Positions 49,572 to 58,008 of a stretch of 64,000 bases of DNA are shown here, in pieces (positions within the stretch are counted from its first letter, which is position 1; every line of letters starts with the position of its first letter). Position numbers and translations under genes: made by a program. The DNA is from JACVRW01 sp963812915. GTDB taxonomy: Bacteria > Actinomycetota > Thermoleophilia > Solirubrobacterales > Thermoleophilaceae. The notes under the pieces are model-generated. The model had not been told where the DNA came from and ran no database searches. It saw only the letters and a program-made list of their open reading frames with translations. The DNA lies in assembly GCA_963812915.1 (NCBI GenBank), contig CAWEXB010000014.1, positions 62,001 to 126,000 of the forward strand. The letters are read 5' to 3'.

Positions 49572-51038
49572 CTACCGGTAGTCGGGCAGCGGCCCCCCGG
49601 CCTCTTCGACCACCCGCCGGTGGAGGCGCGTCGCCAGCGCCCCGCGCCCGGGCGCGACGTTCCGGTGCTCCCCCGGGTCTCGCTGCAGGTCGAACAGCCT
49701 GAGGTTGTCGGCGCGGTTGCTGGCGATGAGAGCCCAGTCGTCCGAGCGCAGATAGTGGGCGTTGGCATACCCGCCGTAGGCGTAGGGCCGGTCCGGGAGG
49801 CCGCCGCCACGGAAGAGCTGCGACAGGTCGACACCGTCCATCGACCGCGGGGCCCCGACGCCGGCCAGGGCCAGCAACGTAGGAGCGAGGTCGTGCGTCG
49901 AGGCGAAGTACGAGCTCGTCCTGCCTGCGAGTCGCCGCTCAGGGTCGACGACGACGAGCGGCACCTGGGCCAGCTCGGGGTGAAGCGCGATCGGGATCTT
50001 GCCGGTCCAGCCGTGATCACCGAGCAGGATGCCGTGGTCGCCCACCAGCACGATCACGGTGTCGCGCTCGAGACCGCGCCGGTAGAGGTGATCGATGAAG
50101 ACACCCAACCAGCGGTCCGTCATCGTCACCTCGGCCGCGTACAGAGCTCGCATGCGAGCTAGCACCGTCGCGGCCTCGCTTTGGTCGATGTAGAGCGACA
50201 CGGGCGCGTAGTAGGGCTTGGAGGGCTCGGGTCCGTGGTAGTCCGGGTCGCCGTACAGGTCGAGGTAGCGGCGCGGCGGCGTCCAGGGCTCGTGTGGCTC
50301 GAACGTGTCCACGACGAGCGCGAAGGGTCGCCTGCGCGCGGCGGCGTCGAGCACCCTCGCCCCGTCCTCGAAAACACGCGCTGCAAAGCAGCGCGAATCG
50401 TCTTGCCAGTAGCCCCCGTTGGCCATGTACAGCCGCACCCGCCGCCGGACCTCCGGATCATCGCGGATGACCGGGTGCAGCCAGTGCCGGAGCTCGTGCT
50501 CGGACACCTGATATGGGGAATGAGCGACGCCCGCCTGCCCGCCCCTGCGCGTGTATCGGTCGAAGCTTCGGCGGAACCGCTCGTAGGAGGCCGACCAGCC
50601 CAGGAAGGGGTTGTCGGTCACGTACGCGGTCCAGTAACCGGCCCGCCGGAGCACCGAGGTGAAGGTCGACTCGAGGTCGGGGATCGAGCTCCACCCCGGC
50701 TGGGCGAGCAGGCCCCGCCCCGGGCGCCAATGACGGAAGGGGAACTGGCGCCGGCCCATCAGGATCGATTTGCGCGCGGGCACCGTCGGCATCGCCTCCG
50801 GGAATGCGCGCGTGAATCGCAGTCCCTCGCGCGCGAGCGCGTCCATGTTCGGCGTTTGCGCCCGCGGCCCGTAGACGTGATCTGCCCGCAGCGTGTCGAT
50901 CACGATGACGACGATGTTCGGACGATCCGACCCCCCGCCGGCGTCGCTGCTGTCGAGCGTCCGGGGCACGAACGCGCTGGCCGCGGTCGCGAGACCTGCG
51001 GCCTGGAGGAAGCGTCGGCGCGTGGTGATCCTCTCCAT
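49572..51038 (-). CDS. Exported sulfatase-family (alkaline phosphatase superfamily) hydrolase with Thr at the formylglycine position
   Basis: The 488-residue protein has a Tat signal (TTRRRFLQAAGLATAASAFV) and the sulfatase fold. The metal motif is NIVVIVIDTLRADHV, then PNMDALAREGLRFTRAFPEA, VTMTDRWLGVFIDHL, VLVGDHGILLGDHGWTGK and a C-terminal LRLFDLQRDPGEHRNVA. At the nucleophile site where sulfatases have C/S-x-P-x-R the sequence is TVPARKSILMGR: a threonine replaces the Cys/Ser that becomes formylglycine. The alkaline phosphatase superfamily does use Ser/Thr nucleophiles for phosphoesters, so a phosphodiester or phosphonate-type substrate is possible. A close paralogue lies 27 bases upstream on the same strand. 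An operon with it is likely. Confidence 0.87.
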   Translation of the reverse strand: MERITTRRRFLQAAGLATAASAFVPRTLDSSDAGGGSDRPNIVVIVIDTLRADHVYGPRAQTPNMDALAREGLRFTRAFPEAMPTVPARKSILMGRRQFPFRHWRPGRGLLAQPGWSSIPDLESTFTSVLRRAGYWTAYVTDNPFLGWSASYERFRRSFDRYTRRGGQAGVAHSPYQVSEHELRHWLHPVIRDDPEVRRRVRLYMANGGYWQDDSRCFAARVFEDGARVLDAAARRRPFALVVDTFEPHEPWTPPRRYLDLYGDPDYHGPEPSKPYYAPVSLYIDQSEAATVLARMRALYAAEVTMTDRWLGVFIDHLYRRGLERDTVIVLVGDHGILLGDHGWTGKIPIALHPELAQVPLVVVDPERRLAGRTSSYFASTHDLAPTLLALAGVGAPRSMDGVDLSQLFRGGGLPDRPYAYGGYANAHYLRSDDWALIASNRADNLRLFDLQRDPGEHRNVAPGRGALATRLHRRVVEEAGGPLPDYR

Positions 51039-51065
51039 CTGGCGCGAGCGTAGCTCCCCCCGCGG

Positions 51066-52521
51066 CTACGACCGATAGATCGGTGGTCGCCCGCCGGCCC
51101 GCCGGACCACCTCGCCGTACAGCTCGTCGATCACTCGTGGATGGCGCCGGGCCAGGTTGTGCCCTTCGCCCGGATCACGAGCGAGGTCGTAAAGCCGGCG
51201 GCCGCGCCCGCGGTTCTCGGAGACGAACGCCCAGCGGTCGGTGCGTGCGTACAGCCAGTTGGAGTAGCCGCCGTAGGCGAGGGAGCGCGTGGGCGGCTTC
51301 GCGCCGCCGAGGAGCGGCGAGAGGTCGACCCCGTCCATCCCACGTAGGCGGCCCACCCCGGCCATGGCGAGGAGCGTGGGCCCGAGGTCGTGGCTCTGGG
51401 CGAGGTAGGCGCTCGCCTGGCCCGCCTTCCGCCTCGCCGGGTCGACGAGGATGAACGGCACGTGGATCAGCGGCGGGTGGAGCATCGAGGAGATCTTTCC
51501 GGTCCAGCCGTAGTCGCCGAGCAGGTAGCCGTGGTCCGCGACGAGGGCGATCACCGTGTTGCCCTCGAGGCCGAGCTCGCGGAGGCGCGCGACGAGCACG
51601 CCAAGCCAGCGGTCGGTCATCGTGACCTCCGCGGCGTACAGATGGTGCATGCGGTCCAGCACCGGCCCGGCGCGCTCGCCGCTCAGCCACTCGGACACGC
51701 GGGCGTATCTCCCCATGCAGGGCTCTGCGCCGCGATACTTCGCGTCACCGTAGAGGGCGATGTAGCTGCGCGGCGGGGTCCACGGCTCGTGTGGCTCGAA
51801 GGTGTCGGCCACGAGGGCGAACGGCTGGTGCGCCGCGGCGGCCTCCAGCGCCTTTGCCCCCGCCGTGAACACGCGCGCGGCCCACGAGTGCGACTCGTCC
51901 TCCCAGTATTGGCCGCTGGCCGCGAGGAAGTTGTGGACGCGCTTCTCGATGTGGGGCTCCCGCAACTCCGGTACGAGCCAGTGGTGCAGCCGGCGCGTCG
52001 CCGAACGCGTGCGCGGCGCCTCTCCGCCGAGCTGGCCACCCACCCCTACGAAGCTGTCGAAGCTCCTTCGAAAGCCGAGGTAGGGGGAGGCGAAGCCGAG
52101 GAATGGATTGTCGGTGACGTACGCGGTCCAGTAGCCGGCCCGCTTGAGGGCGCTGGTAAAGGTGGAAGTCGGGGTCGTCGATCGGCTGCCAGCCGGGCGT
52201 GTCGACCATGTCCGGCCACGGCCGCCAGTCGCGGAACGGCCAGACGCGCCGGCCGGTCAGGATGGAACGCCTCGCGGGAACCGTCGCCATCGCCTCGGGG
52301 TAGAAGCGCGTGAAGCGAAGCCCCTGGCGAGCGAGCTCGTCGATGTTCGGCGTCTGCGCCTGGCCCCCGTACGCGCCCACGTGATCCGCTCGGAGCGTGT
52401 CGATGACCAGCAGCAGCACGTTCGGCCGCGCTGACGCCTGCGCGAATGCGGCGGGGTCGAGCGACAGGGCGGCCGCCGCGGTGGCGCTCGCCTGCAGGAA
52501 CTGGCGGCGCGTGGCGGCCAT
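51066..52521 (-). pseudogene. Second sulfatase-family paralogue, frame-broken near 52162
   Basis: From the ATG at 52521 the frame gives a Tat signal (ATRRQFLQASATAAAALSL), NVLLLVIDTLRADHVGAYGG and TVPARRSILTGRRVWPFRDW, the same Thr-for-Cys change as its neighbour. After DDPDF the matching sequence resumes in another frame, STFTSALKRAGYWTAYVTDNPFLGF, and continues to 51066 with ALVADHGYLLGDYGWTGK and LYDLARDPGEGHNLA. Comparison with the paralogue (DLESTFTS) suggests a five-base loss or one-base gain at about 52162. All catalytic parts are still recognisable. The two genes look like a tandem duplication; identity seems roughly half at protein level by eye. Confidence 0.82.
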
Positions 52522-52564
52522 GGGCCGATTGTCTCGGCAGATGGGGGCGGGCGTCCAGTCGGTG

Positions 52565-53266
52565 CTAGCTGCGGGAGAACGGGCGGTGGTGCGCCGACCC
52601 GAGAGCGTCCAACGTCTCCTCGAGCACCGATCGTGCCTGTTCGTGGTCGGTCGCGGCGCGGACTTCTGTGTCGGTCGTAGGGGCGGCGAGCTCATTGCCG
52701 TCGGGCCCGACGTCCGGCGCCGGTGCTGCCTCCGCGCCCGCTTCCACCGTCGGCGCCGGCAACCCCGCGCCCGGCTCCGCGGTGTCCGTGACTGTCGCCC
52801 TGCCCAGCCGCTCTTCCGGCACGAGCCAGCCGGCGAACAGCCGCGACCAGAAGCCGCGCCGCCGGCGTTGCCGATCGGCGCTCGGCACCTCGTCCGTCGG
52901 CACCGGCTTCGTAGGGTCGGCCGGCTGCTCGACGGCGTCGGCAGCCGTGTCCGCGGCGTCCGGAGCCGGCTCCTCGCCCACTCCCGCGGCCCCGACTGGC
53001 TCCTCCTGCTCCGGCGGATCGCCGTCCTCAACCAGCTCGGCCGTGAGCGTCACCTTCGTTCCCCAGCCGGAGGGCTCGATCGACACGGTGCCGCACGCGC
53101 GCTGGCCCTCCCAGGCCACCGTGTGCTCCGGTTCGAGCTTCGTGATCTTGATTTCGCCGAACGCGCCGAGGTGCTTGGCGAGGCGTTCAAGCTCGCTCAG
53201 CTCCTCCCAAAGCTCCGGCTGCGACTTCACCAACGTGCGCTTCGCGGTGAGATCCTGCATGGCCAC
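52565..53266 (-). CDS. SRPBCC/START-like small domain protein with long acidic tail
   Basis: Residues 1-85 form most of a SRPBCC-type helix-grip domain: KRTLVKSQPELWEELSELERLAKHLGAFGEIKITKLEPEHTVAWEGQRACGTVSIEPSGWGTKVTLTAEL. The domain is shorter than polyketide-cyclase members and lacks the last long helix in place. Instead a Glu/Pro/Ala-rich low-complexity tail follows, interrupted by a basic-aromatic patch (RQRRRRGFWSRLFAGWLVPEERLGR), and the final helix-like ARSVLEETLDALGSAHH may be the displaced C-terminal helix. Proteins of this kind are common in Thermoleophilia without known function. It lies 44 bases upstream of the sulfatase pair on the same strand. Confidence 0.68.
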   Translation of the reverse strand: MAMQDLTAKRTLVKSQPELWEELSELERLAKHLGAFGEIKITKLEPEHTVAWEGQRACGTVSIEPSGWGTKVTLTAELVEDGDPPEQEEPVGAAGVGEEPAPDAADTAADAVEQPADPTKPVPTDEVPSADRQRRRRGFWSRLFAGWLVPEERLGRATVTDTAEPGAGLPAPTVEAGAEAAPAPDVGPDGNELAAPTTDTEVRAATDHEQARSVLEETLDALGSAHHRPFSRS

Positions 53267-53320
53267 CTGGGTTCGCCCGCCGTCCGGCGAGTCCTCCCAC
53301 CGGATCGGGCCTTGCCGCGG

Positions 53321-54337
53321 TCACTTGCGGGCGCTTGACGGGCTCAGCCCGCCCACCGCGTCCCGAATCGCCGCGGCCGTGAGTGTCGCGGCGGACGTGC
53401 CCAGGAGCGTCAGCGACCACGAGGCGGCAGGCCCGGGCGGGGCGGGCGGCCAGGGTCCAGAGGCCACGCAGAAGACGACGTCGCCATCGAAGGGGGTGAA
53501 GGCTGGGTCGACCGCCCGAGCGATCCCGGCGCTCGCGATTCGTGCGACGATGCCGCAGCCGCGCTTGTCGAGCGAAGCGTCGGTGCAGACGCAGGCGAGC
53601 GTCGTGTTCTGGGTGGAGCGCACCGTCCAATCCGGAAGCTCCGACATGTCGCGGAGAAGCTCGGTGCTTCGGAGCAGCTCGCCGCCGTCGCCGTGCGGCC
53701 CGCCGAGCACCTCGCCATCCTCCGCAATCACATCCCCCCAGGCGTTGGCGACCGCGATCGCCGCGACCGTCGCGCCGTCCGCCAGTCGCGTTGCGGCGTA
53801 CCCCACGCCGCCGTCGGTGGCTCGCTCGCGGCCGAGCACCTTCCCCACCGCGGCGCCCGTGCCCGCTCCGATCCGCCCGCGCGTGGGGACGCCGGCGGCA
53901 GCCGCCTCGCAGGCGGCGTAGCCCTCGTTCGGGCCGGGTCGCACGCCGGATTCCTCCTCCGCGAGGTCGAACACCACCGCGGCCGGCACCAGCGGAACCA
54001 CGCCCACGGGCGTCGGCCGGCCGAGGCGCTGCCGCTCGAGCCAGCGCACCACGCCGTCCGCGGCCGCGAGGCCAAACGCGCTCCCACCCGTCAGCAATAC
54101 GGCGCTCGGCCCCTCAGCGTTCGCGAGCGGCGACAGCGCCTCGAGTTCGCGCGTGCCCGTACCGCCTCCGCGCACCTCCACTCCGCCCCGCGCGCCCGGG
54201 GGAGCGATGACGACCGTGCAGCCCGTGCGGGACTCGAGGTCGGTCCAGTGCCCGACCGAGAAGCCCTCGGGGAGCGGGGGCGGACCGCTCACCGCGAGCC
54301 CGCAGGGATCTGGGGCAGCATCTCGGGGAGCCAACAT
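53321..54337 (-). CDS. P1/S58-family peptidase (DmpA-like aminopeptidase/D-esterase)
   Basis: The 338-residue protein starts at the ATG at 54337, where the conserved region begins (LPEGFSVGHWTDLESRTGCTVVIAPPGA). Family motifs are VLLTGGSAFGLAAADGVVRWLE, VPLVPAAVVFDL, GRIGAGTGAAVGKVLG, YAATRLADGATVAAIAVANAWGD and the self-cleavage region STQNTTLACVCTDASLDK, in which a Thr of the NTT element would become the N-terminal nucleophile of the beta chain. These enzymes are made as one chain and cut themselves; they hydrolyse N-terminal residues of D- or beta-amino-acid peptides. Natural substrate unknown. It is not obviously linked to neighbours. Confidence 0.87.
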   Translation of the reverse strand: MLAPRDAAPDPCGLAVSGPPPLPEGFSVGHWTDLESRTGCTVVIAPPGARGGVEVRGGGTGTRELEALSPLANAEGPSAVLLTGGSAFGLAAADGVVRWLERQRLGRPTPVGVVPLVPAAVVFDLAEEESGVRPGPNEGYAACEAAAAGVPTRGRIGAGTGAAVGKVLGRERATDGGVGYAATRLADGATVAAIAVANAWGDVIAEDGEVLGGPHGDGGELLRSTELLRDMSELPDWTVRSTQNTTLACVCTDASLDKRGCGIVARIASAGIARAVDPAFTPFDGDVVFCVASGPWPPAPPGPAASWSLTLLGTSAATLTAAAIRDAVGGLSPSSARK

Positions 54338-54653
54338 AGCGGTGCGGCGCCCGGGCACACTCGGGCGTTGGCTCGGGCGGTTTGCGGTGGCGCGGTCGGG
54401 GCCGGGGGCTGGGTGAGGAGGGTGGTTGCGCGGGCGTCCGGGCCGGTCCGGTCGTCGCGCCCGGCCGGCCGCGGGCGGGGCCCGGCCGGAACCGCGCGCC
54501 GACGCGCCCGAGCCCCGCCGGGAGGTCGCGCTCGGTCTCCCTGCCGGCGGCGGCTCTGCGATTCGTGCACGAGTTTGCCTGGGAGACATATCCGTGCGCG
54601 AATCCGCGAGTCCGTGTTGGGGGCATGCCCGCGTCCAGCGAAACGGCGCCGCC
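54338..54653. other. 316-base intergenic region, very GC-rich
   Basis: The region lies upstream of the peptidase and downstream of the mutase. No gene can be supported. It includes the perfect 10-bp palindrome TCGTGCACGA at 54563-54572 and nearby TGCGCGAATCCGCGA, but no clear promoter or terminator. Confidence 0.5.
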
Positions 54654-56273
54654 CTAAGCCTCCGAGTACTCCCCGAACTCCTCGCGCATTACGCCGCAGA
54701 CCTCACCGAGCGTGGCGCGCTCCCGGAGCGCGGCGCGCATCGGCTCGAGCAGGTTCGCCCCGCCGTTGCAGGCCTGTCGGAGCTCCTCGAGCCGCCTCGC
54801 GACGGCCTCGCTGTCGCGGTCCTCCTTGAAGGCCTTGAGCTGCTCCACCTGCCGGCGCTCGGACTCGGGGTCCACGCGCAGGATCTCGACCTCGTCGACC
54901 TGGTCGGTCACGTACTCGTTGACGCCGACGACGATGTCCTGCTTCTGCTTGTAGCGCTGCTCGTAGCCCCAGGCGGACTCTTCCACCTCGGCGCGGATGA
55001 ACGGGATGCACTCGACCGAGCCGCCCAGCTCGTCGATCTTGTCGATCAGGGCCTGCGCGCCCTCCTCGATCTGGTCGGTGAGCGCCTCCACGAAGTAGGA
55101 GCCGGCGAACGGGTCAGCGGTGTCGGCGGCGCCCGACTCGTGCGCGAGGATCTGCTGCGTGCGCAGGGCGATCCGGGCGGCCCGCTCGCTGGGCAGGGCG
55201 AGCGCCTCGTCGAAGCCGTTGGTGTGCAGGGACTGCGTTCCCCCGCAGACCGCGGCGAAGCCCTGCAGCGCCACCCGGACGATGTTGTTCTCCGGCTGCT
55301 GGGCGGCGAGCGTGACGCCGCCGGTCTGGGTGTGGAAGCGGATCTTCAGCGAGCGGTCGTCCTTCGCGCCGAACCGCTCGCGCATGATCCGGGCCCACAT
55401 GCGCCGGGCGGCGCGGAACTTGGCGACCTCCTGGAAGACGTTGTTGTGGCCGTTGAAGAAGAAGGCGAGTCGCGGGCCGAACTCGTCGACCGCGAGGCCC
55501 GCGTCGATCGCCGCCTGAACGTACGCGATCGCGTTGGCGAGCGTGAAGCCGACCTCCTGCACGGCCGAGCAGCCCTTCTCGCGCATGTGATAGCCCGAGA
55601 TCGAGATCGTGTTCCACTTCGGGATTCGCTCGCGGCAGTAGGCGAAGAGGTCGGTGGCGAGGCGCATCGCCGGCGCGGGCGGATAGATGAAGTTCCCGCG
55701 CGCGATGTACTCCTTGAGGACGTCGTTCTGGGTCGTGCCGCGCAGCCGCTCCGCCGGTACGCCCTGCTCCTCGCCGACCAACTCGTAGAGCAGGAGCAGC
55801 GGGGCCGCCGGCGCGTTGATCGTCATCGAGGTCGAGACCTCGCCGAGCGGGATGCCGTCGAACACGCGGCGCATGTCGTCGATCGTGTCGATGGCGACGC
55901 CCGTACGGCCGACCTCTCCCATGCAGAGCGGGTCGTCGGAATCGCGCCCCAGCTGCGTCGGCAGGTCGAACGCCATCGAGAGGCCGGTCGACCCGTGCTC
56001 GATCAGGTAGTGGAACCGCTCGTTGGTCTCCTTCGCGCTGGCGTAGCCGGCGTACTGGCGCATCGTCCACTTGCGCCCCCGGTACATGTCCGGGTGGATG
56101 CCGCGCGTGAAGGGGTACTCGCCCGGCCGGCCCAGCCGCTGCTCGAGCTCGGGCGGCACGTCCTCGTCGGTGTAGACGTGCTTGACCTCGATGCCCGAGT
56201 CGGTGAACCGGCGAGGGTCTTCCGGGCCGACGATCGGCGCGATGCTCGGCTTGTGCTCCGGCGTGGTCGCCAT
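54654..56273 (-). CDS. mutA: Methylmalonyl-CoA mutase large (catalytic) subunit without B12 domain
   Basis: The 539-residue catalytic TIM barrel of an adenosylcobalamin acyl-CoA mutase is complete. It has YPFTRGIHPDMYRGRKWTMRQYAGY, STGLSMAFDLPTQLGRDSDD, TSMTINAPAAPLL, TTQNDVLKEYIARGNFIYPP, ISISGYHMREKGCSAVQEVGF, FFFNGHNNVFQEVAKFRAARRMWA, RFHTQTGGVTLAAQQPENNIVRVALQ and RTQQILAHES. It ends before the cobalamin-binding domain, so a separate small subunit is needed, which is not in the window. The MYRG and NDVLKEY sequences favour methylmalonyl-CoA over isobutyryl- or hydroxyisobutyryl-CoA substrates, though related mutases cannot be excluded. It completes the propionyl-CoA to succinyl-CoA route begun by the carboxylase subunits here. 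ATG at 56273, 28 bases from the divergent rhomboid gene. Confidence 0.9.
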   Translation of the reverse strand: MATTPEHKPSIAPIVGPEDPRRFTDSGIEVKHVYTDEDVPPELEQRLGRPGEYPFTRGIHPDMYRGRKWTMRQYAGYASAKETNERFHYLIEHGSTGLSMAFDLPTQLGRDSDDPLCMGEVGRTGVAIDTIDDMRRVFDGIPLGEVSTSMTINAPAAPLLLLYELVGEEQGVPAERLRGTTQNDVLKEYIARGNFIYPPAPAMRLATDLFAYCRERIPKWNTISISGYHMREKGCSAVQEVGFTLANAIAYVQAAIDAGLAVDEFGPRLAFFFNGHNNVFQEVAKFRAARRMWARIMRERFGAKDDRSLKIRFHTQTGGVTLAAQQPENNIVRVALQGFAAVCGGTQSLHTNGFDEALALPSERAARIALRTQQILAHESGAADTADPFAGSYFVEALTDQIEEGAQALIDKIDELGGSVECIPFIRAEVEESAWGYEQRYKQKQDIVVGVNEYVTDQVDEVEILRVDPESERRQVEQLKAFKEDRDSEAVARRLEELRQACNGGANLLEPMRAALRERATLGEVCGVMREEFGEYSEA

Positions 56274-56301
56274 CTCTCCACGGCAGGATACGGTTAGGCG
56301 G

Positions 56302-56892
56302 GTGACCGACACGGCACCCCGCACCGGCGACCCCCGTAGCACCGCCATCGGCATCGTGATCGCGCTCGTGGCCCTGATGTGGGTTCTCGAGGTCGTCGAC
56401 GTCGCCCTCGACCACCGCCTCGACGAGTACGGCATCGAGCCGCGCGACACGAATGGGCTGGACGGGGTGATCGCCGCGCCGTTCCTGCACGTGGGCTTCG
56501 GTCACCTGATCGCGAACACGATCCCGTTCGTCGTCTTGGGCGTGGTCATCGCCTTCGAGGGGCCGCTACGGCTGCTCGGCGTGACCGCGATCGTCGCGGT
56601 CGTGAGCGGACTGGGCACCTGGCTCGTCGCGCCCGAGAACACGATCCACCTCGGCGCGAGCGGCGTGGTGTTCGGCTACGCGACCTATCTGCTGGCGCGC
56701 GGCTGGTTCAATCGCCGCGCCGGCGAGATCGCGATTGGCGTCGGCGTTGCGGTGATCTGGGGTGGGGCCCTGCTCGCAGGGCTCGAGCCGCAGCGGGGCA
56801 TATCGTGGCAGGGACACCTGTTCGGCGCGATCGGCGGCGTGCTCGCGGCCTGGGCACTGGCTCGCTCGGCGGAGCCCGTACCGCGCATGTAG
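56302..56892 (+). CDS. Rhomboid-family intramembrane serine protease
   Basis: The 196-residue protein has six membrane spans and the rhomboid active site. The catalytic Ser is in HLGASGVVFGY (GxSG), the catalytic His in WQGHLFGAIGGVLAAW, and HVGFGHLIANTIPFVVLG gives the HxxxN oxyanion-side motif. The L1-loop WR motif is not obvious. It is a compact, domain-free rhomboid. The GTG at 56302 sits right before the first span. The stop is only 12 bases from the APH-fold kinase gene, so the protease may be co-transcribed with the lanthipeptide-like genes; whether it has a part in that system is open. Confidence 0.87.
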   Translation: MTDTAPRTGDPRSTAIGIVIALVALMWVLEVVDVALDHRLDEYGIEPRDTNGLDGVIAAPFLHVGFGHLIANTIPFVVLGVVIAFEGPLRLLGVTAIVAVVSGLGTWLVAPENTIHLGASGVVFGYATYLLARGWFNRRAGEIAIGVGVAVIWGGALLAGLEPQRGISWQGHLFGAIGGVLAAWALARSAEPVPRM

Positions 56893-56904
56893 GGTCGCGA
56901 CGAG

Positions 56905-58008
56905 GTGGTGCGGTCTAGGTCGCTCAGCGCGTCCAACGTCGTCGCTTATCTAGTCGACGCGGGAATTATCGAGGCTAGTGCCGTCGTTCACGAGCGTCTG
57001 CGGGTCGTGGACGCGTCGCGTCGCAACCTGGTCTTCGTTGTGACAGGCGAGCAATCGCGAGCGTACGTCGCCAAGCAAGCACGGTCGAGCGACGATCCGG
57101 CCGTCTCCAGGGAGGTTGCGGTTCTGCGCAGGTTGGGATCGATGAACGGCCCGGCGGAGCTAGGACGCCTGTCCCCGGCGCTAGTCGCGTACGACGAGCG
57201 CGATCAGATATTGGTGCTCGAGACCGAGGTGGGCTCGCGCGACTTCCGTGACCACTACGCTCGGGGGCGCTTCTCCGTCGCGCTCGCACGTGCGTGCGGG
57301 CGTGCGCTGGGGGTGCTGCACCGAATGCCGCCCGATGCCCTCGGGCCAAGGCCCACTGGCCTGGACCCGGCGTGGCCGCTGTCGTGGCACCGCCCGCGGG
57401 TCGAGCATTTCTTCGAGCTCAGCGCGGCCGGTATCGGGCTCCTCCGGCTGGCGCAAGGGTCAGACGCTCTGTGCGCGGCGCTCGACGATCTGCGTGAATC
57501 CTGGCGCGCAGAGTCGGTGATCCACGGCGACCTGCGGTGGGAGAACTGGATCGCGCCGCCGGCGCCACGGTCCCGTGGCCGAGGCCGCGTGCTGATGATC
57601 GACTGGGAGCTCGCCGGCCCAGGTGACCCATGCCTGGACGTGGGTGCCTTCTTCGCCGAGTACCTCGTTTCGTGGGTCGACTCGATCCCGATCGTCGACT
57701 CCCGCGACCCCGGGCGGATGTTCCGGCACGCGGGACGCCCACTGGACCGGATGCGGCCCGCCATCAGCGGGTTCTGGGCGGCGTACCGGATGGCGAGGCA
57801 GGGGCAAGTCGGAGACGAGGCGCTCGTCCGCGCCGTTCGCTTTGCCGCAGCTCGGCTTCTCCAGGCCGCCGTGGAACAAACCGAGAGGGATTCCGAGCTG
57901 CGGGCGCACACGGTCTGTGCCTTGCAGGTCGGCGTGAACATCCTTGAGCGCCCGGAGGAGGCGTCCGCGCGTCTCCTCGGGCTACCGGTGGCGGCGGGCA
58001 CGGCGTGA
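56905..58008 (+). CDS. APH-fold kinase, class V lanthipeptide-kinase-like (LxmK type)
   Basis: The 367-residue protein has the aminoglycoside-phosphotransferase fold. The N-lobe has RNLVFVVTGEQSRAYVAKQARSSDDPAVSREVAVLRRL (ATP Lys and helix-C Glu). The catalytic HGDLRWENW and metal-binding MIDWELAGPGDPCLDVGAFFAEYLVSWVDS follow. In class V lanthipeptide systems such a kinase phosphorylates Ser/Thr of the precursor and works with a HopA1-family lyase. Here that lyase gene overlaps the kinase stop as GTGA, the strongest argument for the assignment. A stand-alone small-molecule kinase is the alternative. GTG at 56905; a second GTG directly follows. Confidence 0.82.
   Translation: MVRSRSLSASNVVAYLVDAGIIEASAVVHERLRVVDASRRNLVFVVTGEQSRAYVAKQARSSDDPAVSREVAVLRRLGSMNGPAELGRLSPALVAYDERDQILVLETEVGSRDFRDHYARGRFSVALARACGRALGVLHRMPPDALGPRPTGLDPAWPLSWHRPRVEHFFELSAAGIGLLRLAQGSDALCAALDDLRESWRAESVIHGDLRWENWIAPPAPRSRGRGRVLMIDWELAGPGDPCLDVGAFFAEYLVSWVDSIPIVDSRDPGRMFRHAGRPLDRMRPAISGFWAAYRMARQGQVGDEALVRAVRFAAARLLQAAVEQTERDSELRAHTVCALQVGVNILERPEEASARLLGLPVAAGTA

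Noticed and set aside
54426..56297. A 623-codon frame antisense to the methylmalonyl-CoA mutase gene
   Set aside because: Shadow of the mutase; no recognisable domain and no ribosome site.
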